Shown: piece by piece, positions 10,382 through 19,415 of the stretch | Position numbering within the stretch: position 1 is the stretch's first letter | Layout: the number at the start of each line of letters is the position of its first letter | Source: Rhodospirillales bacterium | GTDB taxonomy: Bacteria > Pseudomonadota > Alphaproteobacteria > SMXQ01 | DNA length: 64,000 nucleotides | Direction of reading: 5' to 3' | Assembly: GCA_018666775.1 (NCBI GenBank) | Contig: JABIXC010000007.1 | Coordinates: 1 to 64,000, forward strand | Notes under the pieces: model-generated | What the model saw: the letters and a program-made list of their open reading frames with translations, nothing else | What the model was told of the DNA's origin: nothing | Database searches by the model: none | Program-made: the position numbers and the translations under genes

Positions 10382-13300
10382 ATGGGAGAATGGCAGCAGA
10401 TGCCCCCAAAGACTACCCTTGATGATATCCAGTTAGAAGACCGTTTTGAACGTGATTCTGAACGCCTGTTGCTGACCGGTGATCAGGTCCTTGCCCGGAT
10501 ATTGCTGACCCAGTCGTGGTTGGATCACGATCGCGGTTTAAAAACCGGTGGTTTTGTTTCCGGCTATCGGGGGTCCCCCCTTGGGGGATTGGACCGCGAA
10601 CTGACCGCCGCAGCCATGGCCTTTAAGGCCGCCAACATCGTATTTCAACCGGGCGTCAACGAAGAGCTGGCCGCCACCGCCATTTGGGGCAGCCAACAAA
10701 TTGGGCTTTCGCCCGGCGCGCGCTTTGATGGCGTCTTTGGATTATGGTACGGCAAAGGCCCCGGCGTTGACCGTTCAGGCGATGCCTTCAAGCACGCCAA
10801 CCTTGCCGGGACCGCGCCCTTGGGAGGCGTTTTAGCCGTCGCAGGGGATGACCATCGCGGGGCGTCCTCTACCACCGCCCATCAAAGCGAATTTGCCTTT
10901 ATGGATGCGCAAATTCCTGTGTTCGCACCTTCTGATCTTCAAGATGTTCTGGACTTTGGCGTGGCGGGCATCGCCCTTTCCCGGGCTTCGGGTTGTTGGG
11001 TGGGCCTTAAATGCCCATCAGACGTGATTGAACAGGCCGCCAGCATCAAAACCGGGCTATCGCGCTTTATTTTCCCCACGCCCCCAGAATGCACCGATGA
11101 TTTACACATTCGCTGGCCTGACCCGGCATTGGCCCAAGAACGTCGACTGGCTGGGCCAAAAATGGCCATGGTCCGCGCCGCCACGCACGCGCTGGGTCTG
11201 GATCGGCAAATGGGTGCCAAGGACCACCGCCGCATTGGCATCATTGCGGCTGGCAAGCCCTGGGGGAACACCCTTGATGCGCTGGAACTGCTGGGCATTG
11301 ATGAAGCCGCCCTCCAGAAAATGGGCATTGCCCTGTTCAAGCCTGCGCTGGTCTGGCCGCTGGAGCCAACAAAAATTCGTGAATTTTCAAAGGGTCTGGA
11401 AGAGATCATTGTCGTTGAGGAAAAACGCCCCCTGATTGAACCCCAACTGCGCGACATCCTCTATGACCTGCCGGCATCAGTTCGCCCGCGCATCATGGGA
11501 AAATCGAACACCCCCCTGTTTCCCCTTGCAGGCCCCATTGATGCCAGACTCATTGCCCACGGCATTCATGAACGATTGGCCGCACTTGATATCAACCCAC
11601 CCAACACCCCGCCTGAATTGCCTGCACTGGCAAAGCCTGCCCTTCGACGCCCACCGCATTTCTGTTCCGGGTGCCCCCACAACATTTCTACCCGGGTCCC
11701 CGAAGGCCACCGGGCACTGGCGGGCATCGGGTGTCATACCTTGGCGCTGTGGTCAGACCCCAACACCCAAACCCTTACCCAAATGGGCGGTGAGGGCACA
11801 AGCTGGATCGGACAGGCACCCTTTACTGATACCGAACATGTCTTTGCCAATATAGGGGACGGCACCTATTACCATTCCGGATTGCTGGCCATTCGCGCGG
11901 CACTCACTTCCGGAGTCAACATCACCTATAAAATTCTCTACAACGACGCCGTTGCCATGACCGGCGGCCAAAAGGTCGAAGGCGGCCTTAGCGTCGCTGA
12001 GATTGCCCGTGAACTGGACGCCGAAGGCGTCAAACACATCACCGTCATTGCCGAAGAACCGGGGCAATACAAAAAATCAGACCCCCTGCCCGATGGCACC
12101 ACCCTGTTGGGCCGCGACGGGTTTGAATGCGCCCAATTAGAACTGGCCGCAAGCCCCGGTGTGTCGGTTCTGATCTTTGACCAAACCTGTGCCGCTGAAA
12201 AACGAAGACGCCGCAGACGCGGTGAAATGGAAGAACCAACCCGTTTGGTCTTCATCAACGAACGCGCCTGCGAAGGCTGCGGGGATTGCCAAAAAGCATC
12301 GCACTGTTTATCGGTGGTCCCGGTTGCCACCCCGTTTGGGGAAAAGCGCCGCATCGATCATGGCTCATGCAACAAAGACGAAAGCTGCCTTAACGGGTTC
12401 TGTCCGGCCATGGTCACTGTTGAAGGGGCGCAGCCAAAAACCACGCCTTATGGCCCTGATCATGTTGAAATTCCGAACCATCTGGTAGACCTTCCCCTCC
12501 CTAAAGCGCCCGAAGGCCAAAATGCGTGGCGGATTTTGATCACCGGCATTGGTGGCACCGGGGTGGTAACCATCGGGCATTTGATTGCCATGGCCGCCCA
12601 TATGGAAGGCAAACAGGCAAACGTCATGGACCAGACCGGTCTGGCCCAAAAAGGGGGATCGGTCACCAGCCATGTCACCATCGGCCTGAACACAGGTCTG
12701 ACCGGTGCGGGCCGCATTGGGGCCGCTATGGCCGATGTCGTTCTTGGCTGTGATCTGGTGGTTGCCGCCGACACGCCCCAGGCAGCGACCATGGCCCATG
12801 GGCGGACCCGGGCTGTGATCAACACCGAACACGCCATCACCGGCGCATTCCTGCGCGATCCCGAAAAGGCATTTCCCCAAACCCCGTTGCTGGATGCTTT
12901 GCGCACGCAAATTGGCCCCGATGCCCTGACCCTCACCGATGCCACGCGCATGGCCCTTCGCCTGACCGGCAAAGCCATTACCGCCAATATGTTTATTCTA
13001 GGGCTGGCATGGCAACAGGGCCTGATCCCGGTTTCTGAAGCTGCCATCCACCGGGCCATCATCCTGAACGGTGTCGATGCGAAGACCAACACCGAAGCCT
13101 TCACCTGGGGGCGACGCGCAAGCATTGATCCAGATGCCGTCACCACTCTGGCGGGTCTGGAGGCTGATCTGGACACAGCACCCCAAACAGAAGATGGCGT
13201 TTCGCTCCGGCTGGAAACCCTGCGTCAATATAGTGGGGATGGCTTGGCCAACACCTACCGAACCCGCCTTGATGCCATTGCCATGGTCATTCAAGACCGT

Positions 13301-13852
13301 GTTCCAGATGTTGCCGCACAAAATAAATTAAAGACAGCGATCATGGATGCCTATTTCCGTGTCTTGGCCCCCAAGGACGAGTATGAAATCGCCCGGCTGT
13401 ATACCGATGGCGTGTTTGATGCCGCATTGAAGAAAAATTTTGAAGGCGATTTTCAGGTCCATTATCATATGGCACCGGCAGGGCTTTCCCCCATTGATCC
13501 CATTACCATTCATGCCCGAAAACGGCATTTCGGCCCGTGGTTAAAGATTTGTCTGCGCGCGCTGGCAATGGCCAAAGGATTGCGGGGCACCTGGTTCGAT
13601 CCCTTCCAGTGGACATCAGAACGCAGACTTGAGCGAGCCACCCGCACAGCGTATGAAAGAGATCTTGAACGCATCCAATCTATCCTGGCACCACATAATT
13701 TTGACCTCTGTCTGGAACTTGCCCGTCTGCCTATTGCGCTCCGTGGCTTTGGCCACATAAAGATGGGTGCCCAAATTCAGATTGAAACCCGCCGAAAAGA
13801 ACTGATTGCCTTGCTGGAAAATGGCAAATCAGGGCAAATCGCAGCAGAATAA
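10382..13852 (+). CDS. Indolepyruvate ferredoxin oxidoreductase, fused alpha-beta-gamma form
   Basis: This 1156-residue enzyme oxidatively decarboxylates aryl- or branched-chain 2-oxoacids to acyl-CoA with ThDP and iron-sulfur clusters. The N-terminal part is the pyrimidine-binding domain (GFVSGYRGSPLGGLD), followed by the ThDP-binding core with FCSGCPHN near residue 427. A cluster motif CEGCGDC lies near 628, and the gamma-type domain GIGGTGVVTIGHLI near 721. The start MGEWQQM has AGGGGA upstream, which is why I prefer it to the ATG 36 bases earlier. The fused form is common in alpha- and betaproteobacteria. Confidence 0.92.
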   Translation: MGEWQQMPPKTTLDDIQLEDRFERDSERLLLTGDQVLARILLTQSWLDHDRGLKTGGFVSGYRGSPLGGLDRELTAAAMAFKAANIVFQPGVNEELAATAIWGSQQIGLSPGARFDGVFGLWYGKGPGVDRSGDAFKHANLAGTAPLGGVLAVAGDDHRGASSTTAHQSEFAFMDAQIPVFAPSDLQDVLDFGVAGIALSRASGCWVGLKCPSDVIEQAASIKTGLSRFIFPTPPECTDDLHIRWPDPALAQERRLAGPKMAMVRAATHALGLDRQMGAKDHRRIGIIAAGKPWGNTLDALELLGIDEAALQKMGIALFKPALVWPLEPTKIREFSKGLEEIIVVEEKRPLIEPQLRDILYDLPASVRPRIMGKSNTPLFPLAGPIDARLIAHGIHERLAALDINPPNTPPELPALAKPALRRPPHFCSGCPHNISTRVPEGHRALAGIGCHTLALWSDPNTQTLTQMGGEGTSWIGQAPFTDTEHVFANIGDGTYYHSGLLAIRAALTSGVNITYKILYNDAVAMTGGQKVEGGLSVAEIARELDAEGVKHITVIAEEPGQYKKSDPLPDGTTLLGRDGFECAQLELAASPGVSVLIFDQTCAAEKRRRRRRGEMEEPTRLVFINERACEGCGDCQKASHCLSVVPVATPFGEKRRIDHGSCNKDESCLNGFCPAMVTVEGAQPKTTPYGPDHVEIPNHLVDLPLPKAPEGQNAWRILITGIGGTGVVTIGHLIAMAAHMEGKQANVMDQTGLAQKGGSVTSHVTIGLNTGLTGAGRIGAAMADVVLGCDLVVAADTPQAATMAHGRTRAVINTEHAITGAFLRDPEKAFPQTPLLDALRTQIGPDALTLTDATRMALRLTGKAITANMFILGLAWQQGLIPVSEAAIHRAIILNGVDAKTNTEAFTWGRRASIDPDAVTTLAGLEADLDTAPQTEDGVSLRLETLRQYSGDGLANTYRTRLDAIAMVIQDRVPDVAAQNKLKTAIMDAYFRVLAPKDEYEIARLYTDGVFDAALKKNFEGDFQVHYHMAPAGLSPIDPITIHARKRHFGPWLKICLRALAMAKGLRGTWFDPFQWTSERRLERATRTAYERDLERIQSILAPHNFDLCLELARLPIALRGFGHIKMGAQIQIETRRKELIALLENGKSGQIAAE

Positions 13853-13905
13853 ACGAGAATAAAAAGAGTAAGACAAAGAACCGCCACAAGGTAACTTCCC
13901 AAACG

Positions 13906-15201
13906 ATGTTTTCCGACAATCCCATCATCACAGGTTACCGGCGCGCCATGCGCCACCGCCATTACCGCAACTACACCTATGGCAGCACCTTTTCTCTGGT
14001 TGGGACCTGGACGCACCGGGTGGCCATGGGCTGGCTGACATGGGAGCTGACCCATTCATATGCATGGCTTGGGATTATCGCCTTTGCCGATCTTTTTTCC
14101 ATGATGCTGATCACCCCAATTGCCGGGGAACACGCAGACCGCATGGACCGGATCAAACTGGCGACCTGGTCCCAATTTGCCATGATGTGTCAGGCTGCGA
14201 CGGTCGCCATTTTGGTGTTCACGGATTTGATCGAAATTTGGTCGCTGTTAACCCTGACCATTATTTTAGGCCTCATGCATGGCTATCATACGGCATCGAG
14301 GCTTTCCATGGTGCCCAATTTGGTGCCAAGAGAAGACCTGATGCCGGCCCTTGCCATCAATTCCATGATCTTTAATGTGGCGCGCTTTATCGGCCCTGCG
14401 GTGGCTGGATTAATCATTGCCAATTTCGGTATTTCGCCGGCGTTTGCCTTTAACGTGCTTACCTTTATCGGGTTTCTGGCCGTCCTTATCAGTCTGGAGC
14501 CGCTGGAAATTGAACATAAATCTGACAATGGAAAAGGCGCGCTCGCCAATATTGCCGAAGGGGTTCGCTATTCCGTCAATCATGCAGGCATTGGCCCCTT
14601 GCTGATCATGCTGACGATCACATCTTTTTGCGCCCGGTCCCTGCCTGATCTTCTGCCCGGCTTTGCAGATGGTATTTTCCAACGTGGCCCCGAAGGGCTC
14701 GCCTGGCTGACCTCCATGATGGGGCTTGGTGCCATGCTGTCAGGCTTTGTTTTTCTGGCCCGCGACGGCGTGGTCGGTATGACATCCATGGTGACTTACA
14801 GTTTGCTGTTCATGGCGCTTTCCATCATTGCCTTTGCCATCAGCGATGTTTTCTGGGTTTCCACGGTGATTATTGTCTCTGTCGGGTTTTTCATGAGCAT
14901 GACCACCATTGGCACCCTGAACCTGATGCAAACCGCCGTCAGCGGGGAAATTCGGGGCCGGGTGATGTCCATGTATACGTTCCTCCATCAAGGTGGGCCA
15001 GCCATCGGCACCCTTCTGATTGGCGGTGTTGCGGAACATACCGGCCTTCCATGGCCCGTGTCAGTGGGGGCCGGCATCGCAATTTTAGTCTGGGTCTGGA
15101 TGCTGAACCGTCTTCCCGCCATGCAGGCCGCCATGGAAACCGACGCGGTCAAAGCCGCTGACACGCCGTCATCGCCACCCTCATCACCGAGTTCATCATG
15201 A
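13906..15201 (+). CDS. MFS transporter (MFS_3/EntS-like), first of tandem pair
   Basis: A 431-residue polytopic protein with about twelve membrane segments. RGRVMSMYTFLHQGGPAIG is typical of the MFS_3 (enterobactin-exporter-like) subfamily. It overlaps the next gene by ATGA and is clearly its paralogue: both share GWLTWELTHS near the N-terminus and similar P-A-I-NS motifs. The pair may form a heterodimeric or redundant drug/metabolite exporter. It follows the IorAB gene by 53 bases, so co-transcription is possible. Substrate unknown. Confidence 0.87.
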   Translation: MFSDNPIITGYRRAMRHRHYRNYTYGSTFSLVGTWTHRVAMGWLTWELTHSYAWLGIIAFADLFSMMLITPIAGEHADRMDRIKLATWSQFAMMCQAATVAILVFTDLIEIWSLLTLTIILGLMHGYHTASRLSMVPNLVPREDLMPALAINSMIFNVARFIGPAVAGLIIANFGISPAFAFNVLTFIGFLAVLISLEPLEIEHKSDNGKGALANIAEGVRYSVNHAGIGPLLIMLTITSFCARSLPDLLPGFADGIFQRGPEGLAWLTSMMGLGAMLSGFVFLARDGVVGMTSMVTYSLLFMALSIIAFAISDVFWVSTVIIVSVGFFMSMTTIGTLNLMQTAVSGEIRGRVMSMYTFLHQGGPAIGTLLIGGVAEHTGLPWPVSVGAGIAILVWVWMLNRLPAMQAAMETDAVKAADTPSSPPSSPSSS

Positions 15202-16445
15202 TCAAGGTTGGGAACTGGGGCCACATTGCTGAATCGCTCCGCCATCGCGATCACCGTCTGTTCAACACAACTCTGGTGCCCGCACTGATATCGCTTTGGG
15301 CGCAACGCACAGGCATTGGCTGGCTGACATGGGAATTGACCCATTCACCAACATGGCTGGGCATTATCGCTGCCGCCGATCTTTTGCCTGTGGTGATTAT
15401 CTCACCTTTTGCAGGGGCCATCGCCGATCGCGCATCGTCGCTTTTTATGATGCGCCTGACCCAAGCCATCATCATGATCCACGCTTTGGTGTTGTGGGGC
15501 CTGACCGCCGCTGATTTCATCAATATCTGGGGGCTGTTGGTCCTGTCACTGGTCACCGGCATCAACCAACCCTTTTCCACCAGCGGGCGCATGGTGTTCT
15601 TCCCATCTTTGGTGCCAAAAGCGGAACTGGGCACGGCCATTGCCATCAATTCAACCATCTTTAACGGCGGGCGCGCCATTGGCCCTGCCCTTGCCGGTAT
15701 CATGATTGCGCCCTTTGGGGTGGCTTCGGTCTTTCTTCTGAATTTTGCGTGCTTTGCCGCCCATATGGTCAATCTGTTCCGCATCAAATCCGGTGCGGAT
15801 GAACCGGCCTCCGGACAGCGCAAAGGCATGATGGGGGAAATTGCCGAAGGCATCCGCTACACCATTGCCCATCCGGGTATTGGCCCCATGGTCTTGCTTC
15901 TGGTCGTTGCCTCCGTGGCATCCCGACCCATCGCCGACATGATCCCGGGCTTTGCAGATGCCGTCTTTTCCAGAGGCGCCGAAGGGCTCGGCTGGTTGTT
16001 GACCGCCATGGGGATCGGCGGGTTCGCGGCGGCCATCTGGCTGGCCCAACGCGGCCCTGTTGCGGGTCTGACCAAAATCGTTCTGATGAACAACCTGTTG
16101 GTCGGCATTGCCATGGCCGCCTTTGCCCTGATCGGAAATTTCTGGGCAGCGGCCGTATTTTTAGCCGTCGTCGGCTTTGCACAGGTGGTGACCGGCACCG
16201 GCACCCAAACCCTGATGCAAACCGCCGTAGATGGTGCGGTGCGCGGCAGAGTGATGTCGGTTTACACGCAGGTTTACCGAGGGATGCCCGCCCTGGGTGC
16301 CATTGTCATGGGCTGGATTGCAGAACAATACGGGCTGGACATCACCGTTGCCGGGGCTGGCGTGATCTGTGTTCTCATCTGGATGGCCTTCCATCGCCGC
16401 CGCCATGCCATGGCAGATGCTATGGAACGCAATACCCCGACCTGA
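15198..16445 (+). CDS. MFS transporter (MFS_3/EntS-like), second of tandem pair
   Basis: A 415-residue twelve-helix transporter whose ATG overlaps the TGA of the preceding paralogue, which implies translational coupling. It shares GWLTWELTHSPTWLGII with its neighbour and has the same RGRVMSVYTQVYRGMPALG motif near the end. A tandem duplication of one ancestral exporter is the simplest explanation. The substrate cannot be read from sequence. Confidence 0.87.
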   Translation: MIKVGNWGHIAESLRHRDHRLFNTTLVPALISLWAQRTGIGWLTWELTHSPTWLGIIAAADLLPVVIISPFAGAIADRASSLFMMRLTQAIIMIHALVLWGLTAADFINIWGLLVLSLVTGINQPFSTSGRMVFFPSLVPKAELGTAIAINSTIFNGGRAIGPALAGIMIAPFGVASVFLLNFACFAAHMVNLFRIKSGADEPASGQRKGMMGEIAEGIRYTIAHPGIGPMVLLLVVASVASRPIADMIPGFADAVFSRGAEGLGWLLTAMGIGGFAAAIWLAQRGPVAGLTKIVLMNNLLVGIAMAAFALIGNFWAAAVFLAVVGFAQVVTGTGTQTLMQTAVDGAVRGRVMSVYTQVYRGMPALGAIVMGWIAEQYGLDITVAGAGVICVLIWMAFHRRRHAMADAMERNTPT

Positions 16446-16465
16446 GATTTCTCAGCCGCCAGCCG

Positions 16466-16774
16466 CTAGCTATCTGAATGTTCTGTGGCAACGTGATCCT
16501 TGAACGCGGCCTTTTGTTCATCGGTGGCTTCTGTCTGGTATTTGGCCTTCCACTGGTCATAGGGCATGCCGTACACCATTTCTCGGATATCATCGAATTC
16601 GGCTTCGACACCTTGATCATCGGCCGCCGCCTTCATCCACTTTGAAAGACAATTACGGCAGAACCCGGCCAGGTTCATCAATTCGATGTTTTGCACTTCT
16701 GTGCGTTTCTGCAGGTGGCCAACCAGTGTCCGAAAGGCTGCCGCTTCCAGTTCTGTGCGCGTTGCTTGATCCAT
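16466..16774 (-). CDS. DUF1244 family protein
   Basis: This 102-residue protein matches the short DUF1244 family seen across proteobacteria, recognised by the core LMNLAGFCRNCLSKW near residues 34-48 and by the conserved REMVYGMPYDQWKAKYQ segment. The C-terminus is acidic. The CxxC pair in GFCRNC suggests metal binding or redox chemistry, but the function is unknown. It reads in the same direction as glcF, 37 bases downstream of the glcF start region's opposite end, and probably has its own promoter or follows the glc transcript. Confidence 0.85.
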   Translation of the reverse strand: MDQATRTELEAAAFRTLVGHLQKRTEVQNIELMNLAGFCRNCLSKWMKAAADDQGVEAEFDDIREMVYGMPYDQWKAKYQTEATDEQKAAFKDHVATEHSDS

Positions 16775-16811
16775 GATTTGTTCCTCTATTTAGCCTTGTC
16801 GTTGGCGGTCA

Positions 16812-18158
16812 TTATACGCTTTTTTCAGCAATAACGGGTTTCAAATTTTGCGGCACTGGCCCGCCCAGCGCCCAATCCAGCAAGGACACCACATGGACAA
16901 TCGGGGCATCCATCTCTGGTTCCAGCTGCAACATGCACCCAAGATTGGCCGATGCCACCACATCGGGCCTGAGGACGGCAATGGCTACCGCTTTTTTTAC
17001 GCCTAAATTTTTAGCAAGGCCCGGTTTCAAAATATTATAGGTCCCAGCCGAGCCACAACAGGCACCGCCGTCATCAGGGGCGACCACTTCGAAGCCAGCG
17101 CGCATTAAAATACCCGCTGTTCGCCCCGCAACGCCTTGGCCGAATGCCAAAGAACAAGGGGCCTGCCAAGCCACCCGCAAGGGCGGCAGATCGGCCCGAA
17201 AATCCAGACCATCCTCAAACCCATCTAGGGCTTCTATAAATTCGCCCCCGTCGCGCACCATCCCGGCAACCAAGGATGCACGCGTCTGCCACATGGGATC
17301 ATCTGCAAAAAGATCACCATAGTGTTTCATGGCCGTGCCACACCCTGATGCGGTTTGAATAATACCATCAACGCCTGCCCCCGCCATTTCCGCTTCAATG
17401 CGGGCAATGATGGTTTTTGCATGGTTGCGGGCATCATCGGCCCGTCCAAGATGTTCGCTGATGGCACCACAACATGGCGTGCCATCAAGGATCACCACAT
17501 CAAACCCTGCGCGGTTGAGAATCCGCACCATGGCACCATTGATGTTGGGTGCCAGAACCGATTGGACGCAGCCCGGAATCATGGCCATGCGCCCGCGTTT
17601 TTTCTGATCCGTTTCATAAATCCCGGGGGTTAAAAAATCGCCCTCCAACAAGGGCCTGTCCAACCGGGCCAAGGCCGAGCGCAGGCGTCTCCCCAATAAA
17701 CTGCCCCCGAACAATTTATGAAGCGGCCCCAGAAGCCGTGCCAGGACAATGACCCAGGCAAACATTTTCGGACTGGGAAGAATTTTATTCAGAAAACCGC
17801 GCACCCATTGATCAGATAAGGATCGTTTGACCCTTGTTTTATCCGTCTCTGTTATCGCTCGGGTGATGTTCAGAAGACTGCCGTAATCAACCCCTGACGG
17901 GCATGCGGGCATGCAGGCAAGGCAGCCAAGACAGCGGTCAAGATGGGTGATGGTCTTTAAAGGCACAGGCCCATCAGATTCAAGAACATCCCGCATCTGC
18001 CAAATGCGCCCTCTTGGCCCATCCAGTTCATCGCCGGTTAATTGATAGGTCGGACAGACCGGCGCACAAAAGCCACAATGGACACAGGCCCGCAAAATAT
18101 CATTTGCAGCGGCAATTCGCGGATCATTCAATTGTTGTTCGGTGAAATCCGTGCGCAT
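16812..18158 (-). CDS. glcF: Glycolate oxidase iron-sulfur subunit
   Basis: This 448-residue subunit transfers electrons from the flavin subunits of glycolate dehydrogenase to the quinone pool. Two ferredoxin-like [4Fe-4S] motifs are visible, CVHCGFCAPVCPTY and CLGCLACMPACPSG. Two later CCG modules (TPCCGAISEHLGR and GACCGSAGTYN) are of the heterodisulfide-reductase type. It is the last gene of glcD-glcE-glcF with two bases between glcE and glcF. The operon feeds photorespiratory or algal-exudate glycolate into glyoxylate metabolism. Confidence 0.95.
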   Translation of the reverse strand: MRTDFTEQQLNDPRIAAANDILRACVHCGFCAPVCPTYQLTGDELDGPRGRIWQMRDVLESDGPVPLKTITHLDRCLGCLACMPACPSGVDYGSLLNITRAITETDKTRVKRSLSDQWVRGFLNKILPSPKMFAWVIVLARLLGPLHKLFGGSLLGRRLRSALARLDRPLLEGDFLTPGIYETDQKKRGRMAMIPGCVQSVLAPNINGAMVRILNRAGFDVVILDGTPCCGAISEHLGRADDARNHAKTIIARIEAEMAGAGVDGIIQTASGCGTAMKHYGDLFADDPMWQTRASLVAGMVRDGGEFIEALDGFEDGLDFRADLPPLRVAWQAPCSLAFGQGVAGRTAGILMRAGFEVVAPDDGGACCGSAGTYNILKPGLAKNLGVKKAVAIAVLRPDVVASANLGCMLQLEPEMDAPIVHVVSLLDWALGGPVPQNLKPVIAEKSV

Positions 18159-18160
18159 GA

Positions 18161-19408
18161 CTAGAGGCCCTTAAACATGCGACCGGGATTGAGAATATGT
18201 TCCGGGTCGAAATTGTTTTTAATGCGCTTGCTCAGTGCCGCAAGGGGGGCCGGTTCGGGATGAAAGACATCGACTTCGCTGCGAACATCTTCTGATGCCC
18301 GAAACAAGGTAATGTTGCCCCCGGTCGGTGCCGCGTAACGGCGCATCCGCTCTGCCATTGATGTAATACTTTCCCCATCTATAGGCGCATCAAGGGCCAA
18401 CCAGGCGATGCCACCAGCCCAATCAAGCTGAACTTCCCCACTATAGCGCCGGAAGATGCGATCGATGACCAACATCACCTCGCCCGGGGGCATGCTGAAC
18501 CGCCATAGCGTTTCACAAGATTGGCCATCATGCTTTGGCAGCAAAGTGCCATCTGCAATCTCGCGCCAGAAAATCTGGCTGTTATGGGTGTGCAGTTCTT
18601 CGGTTTCAGAAAATTCTGACAGCGTTTTGCGCAGGCCCGCTGCGCGCTCTGCCACCGCACCGGGGGCCCCTTCAAGGCGCATCGCCGTCACCGCACGCCC
18701 GGCACCAGCAACGTAATCAACGCCTGACCGCGCGGCACCTTTTGCTTCCAGATAGGCAGCACCTGAAATTTCCCAAAGCCCTTCCAGGGCCAGCCCGTAT
18801 TCGCCCAACGCTTCATCGGGTTTTTGGCCAAACACCAAAATGGTACGCGCACTTCTGGCCCGGGGCAATACCTTGAAGGTCACCTGAGACAAAACAGCCA
18901 AGGTTCCATAAGACCCCGTCACCAGTTTTGACATGTCGTAGCCGGTGACGTTTTTCACCACCCGCCCACCAGACACGAATACCTCGCCCCGGCCACTGAC
19001 ACACCGAATGGCCAAAATATGATCCCGCGCTGCCCCGGCAAAAGGCCGCCTTGGGCCTGAAAGATTACACGAATATACACCCCCAATGGTGCCCAGATCA
19101 GAACCAGCGCCAAACAGGGGGCCAAAATCCGGCGGCTCAAATGCCAGCTGCTGATTGTGTTCTGAAAGGGCTGCTTTAATCTCAGACAACGGCGTCCCAC
19201 TGGATGCCTCCATCACCAATTCACCCGGTTCATAATACGTAATGCCAGAATGCGCTCCCAAAGAAAGGCGGGCTTTGGCCAACACCGGATGGCCAAGCCC
19301 CCCTTTGGTATCGGCACCGGAAATTGCCAATGGGGTTTTATCTGCCAACGCCGCCTTTACGGCATCGGTCAATTCAGATTCGTTTTTAGGGACGATCGTC
19401 TCGGTCAT
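18161..19408 (-). CDS. glcE: Glycolate oxidase FAD-binding subunit GlcE
   Basis: A 415-residue FAD-binding-4 subunit. LAISGADTKGGLG and GTIGGVYSCNLSGPRRP form the flavin-binding site, and the C-terminus DPEHILNPGRMFKGL is typical. The ATG at 19408 (MTETIVPKNESE) lies seven bases after the glcD stop. The open frame continues upstream to 19543, but that would bury 128 bases of glcD, so I reject the longer form. It works with GlcD and GlcF at the membrane. Confidence 0.93.
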   Translation of the reverse strand: MTETIVPKNESELTDAVKAALADKTPLAISGADTKGGLGHPVLAKARLSLGAHSGITYYEPGELVMEASSGTPLSEIKAALSEHNQQLAFEPPDFGPLFGAGSDLGTIGGVYSCNLSGPRRPFAGAARDHILAIRCVSGRGEVFVSGGRVVKNVTGYDMSKLVTGSYGTLAVLSQVTFKVLPRARSARTILVFGQKPDEALGEYGLALEGLWEISGAAYLEAKGAARSGVDYVAGAGRAVTAMRLEGAPGAVAERAAGLRKTLSEFSETEELHTHNSQIFWREIADGTLLPKHDGQSCETLWRFSMPPGEVMLVIDRIFRRYSGEVQLDWAGGIAWLALDAPIDGESITSMAERMRRYAAPTGGNITLFRASEDVRSEVDVFHPEPAPLAALSKRIKNNFDPEHILNPGRMFKGL

Positions 19409-19415
19409 CTCTATC

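Noticed and set aside
12460-13176. 238-codon minus-strand frame opposite the IorAB gene
   Set aside because: Low-complexity Ala/Arg/Ser sequence antisense to a conserved enzyme.
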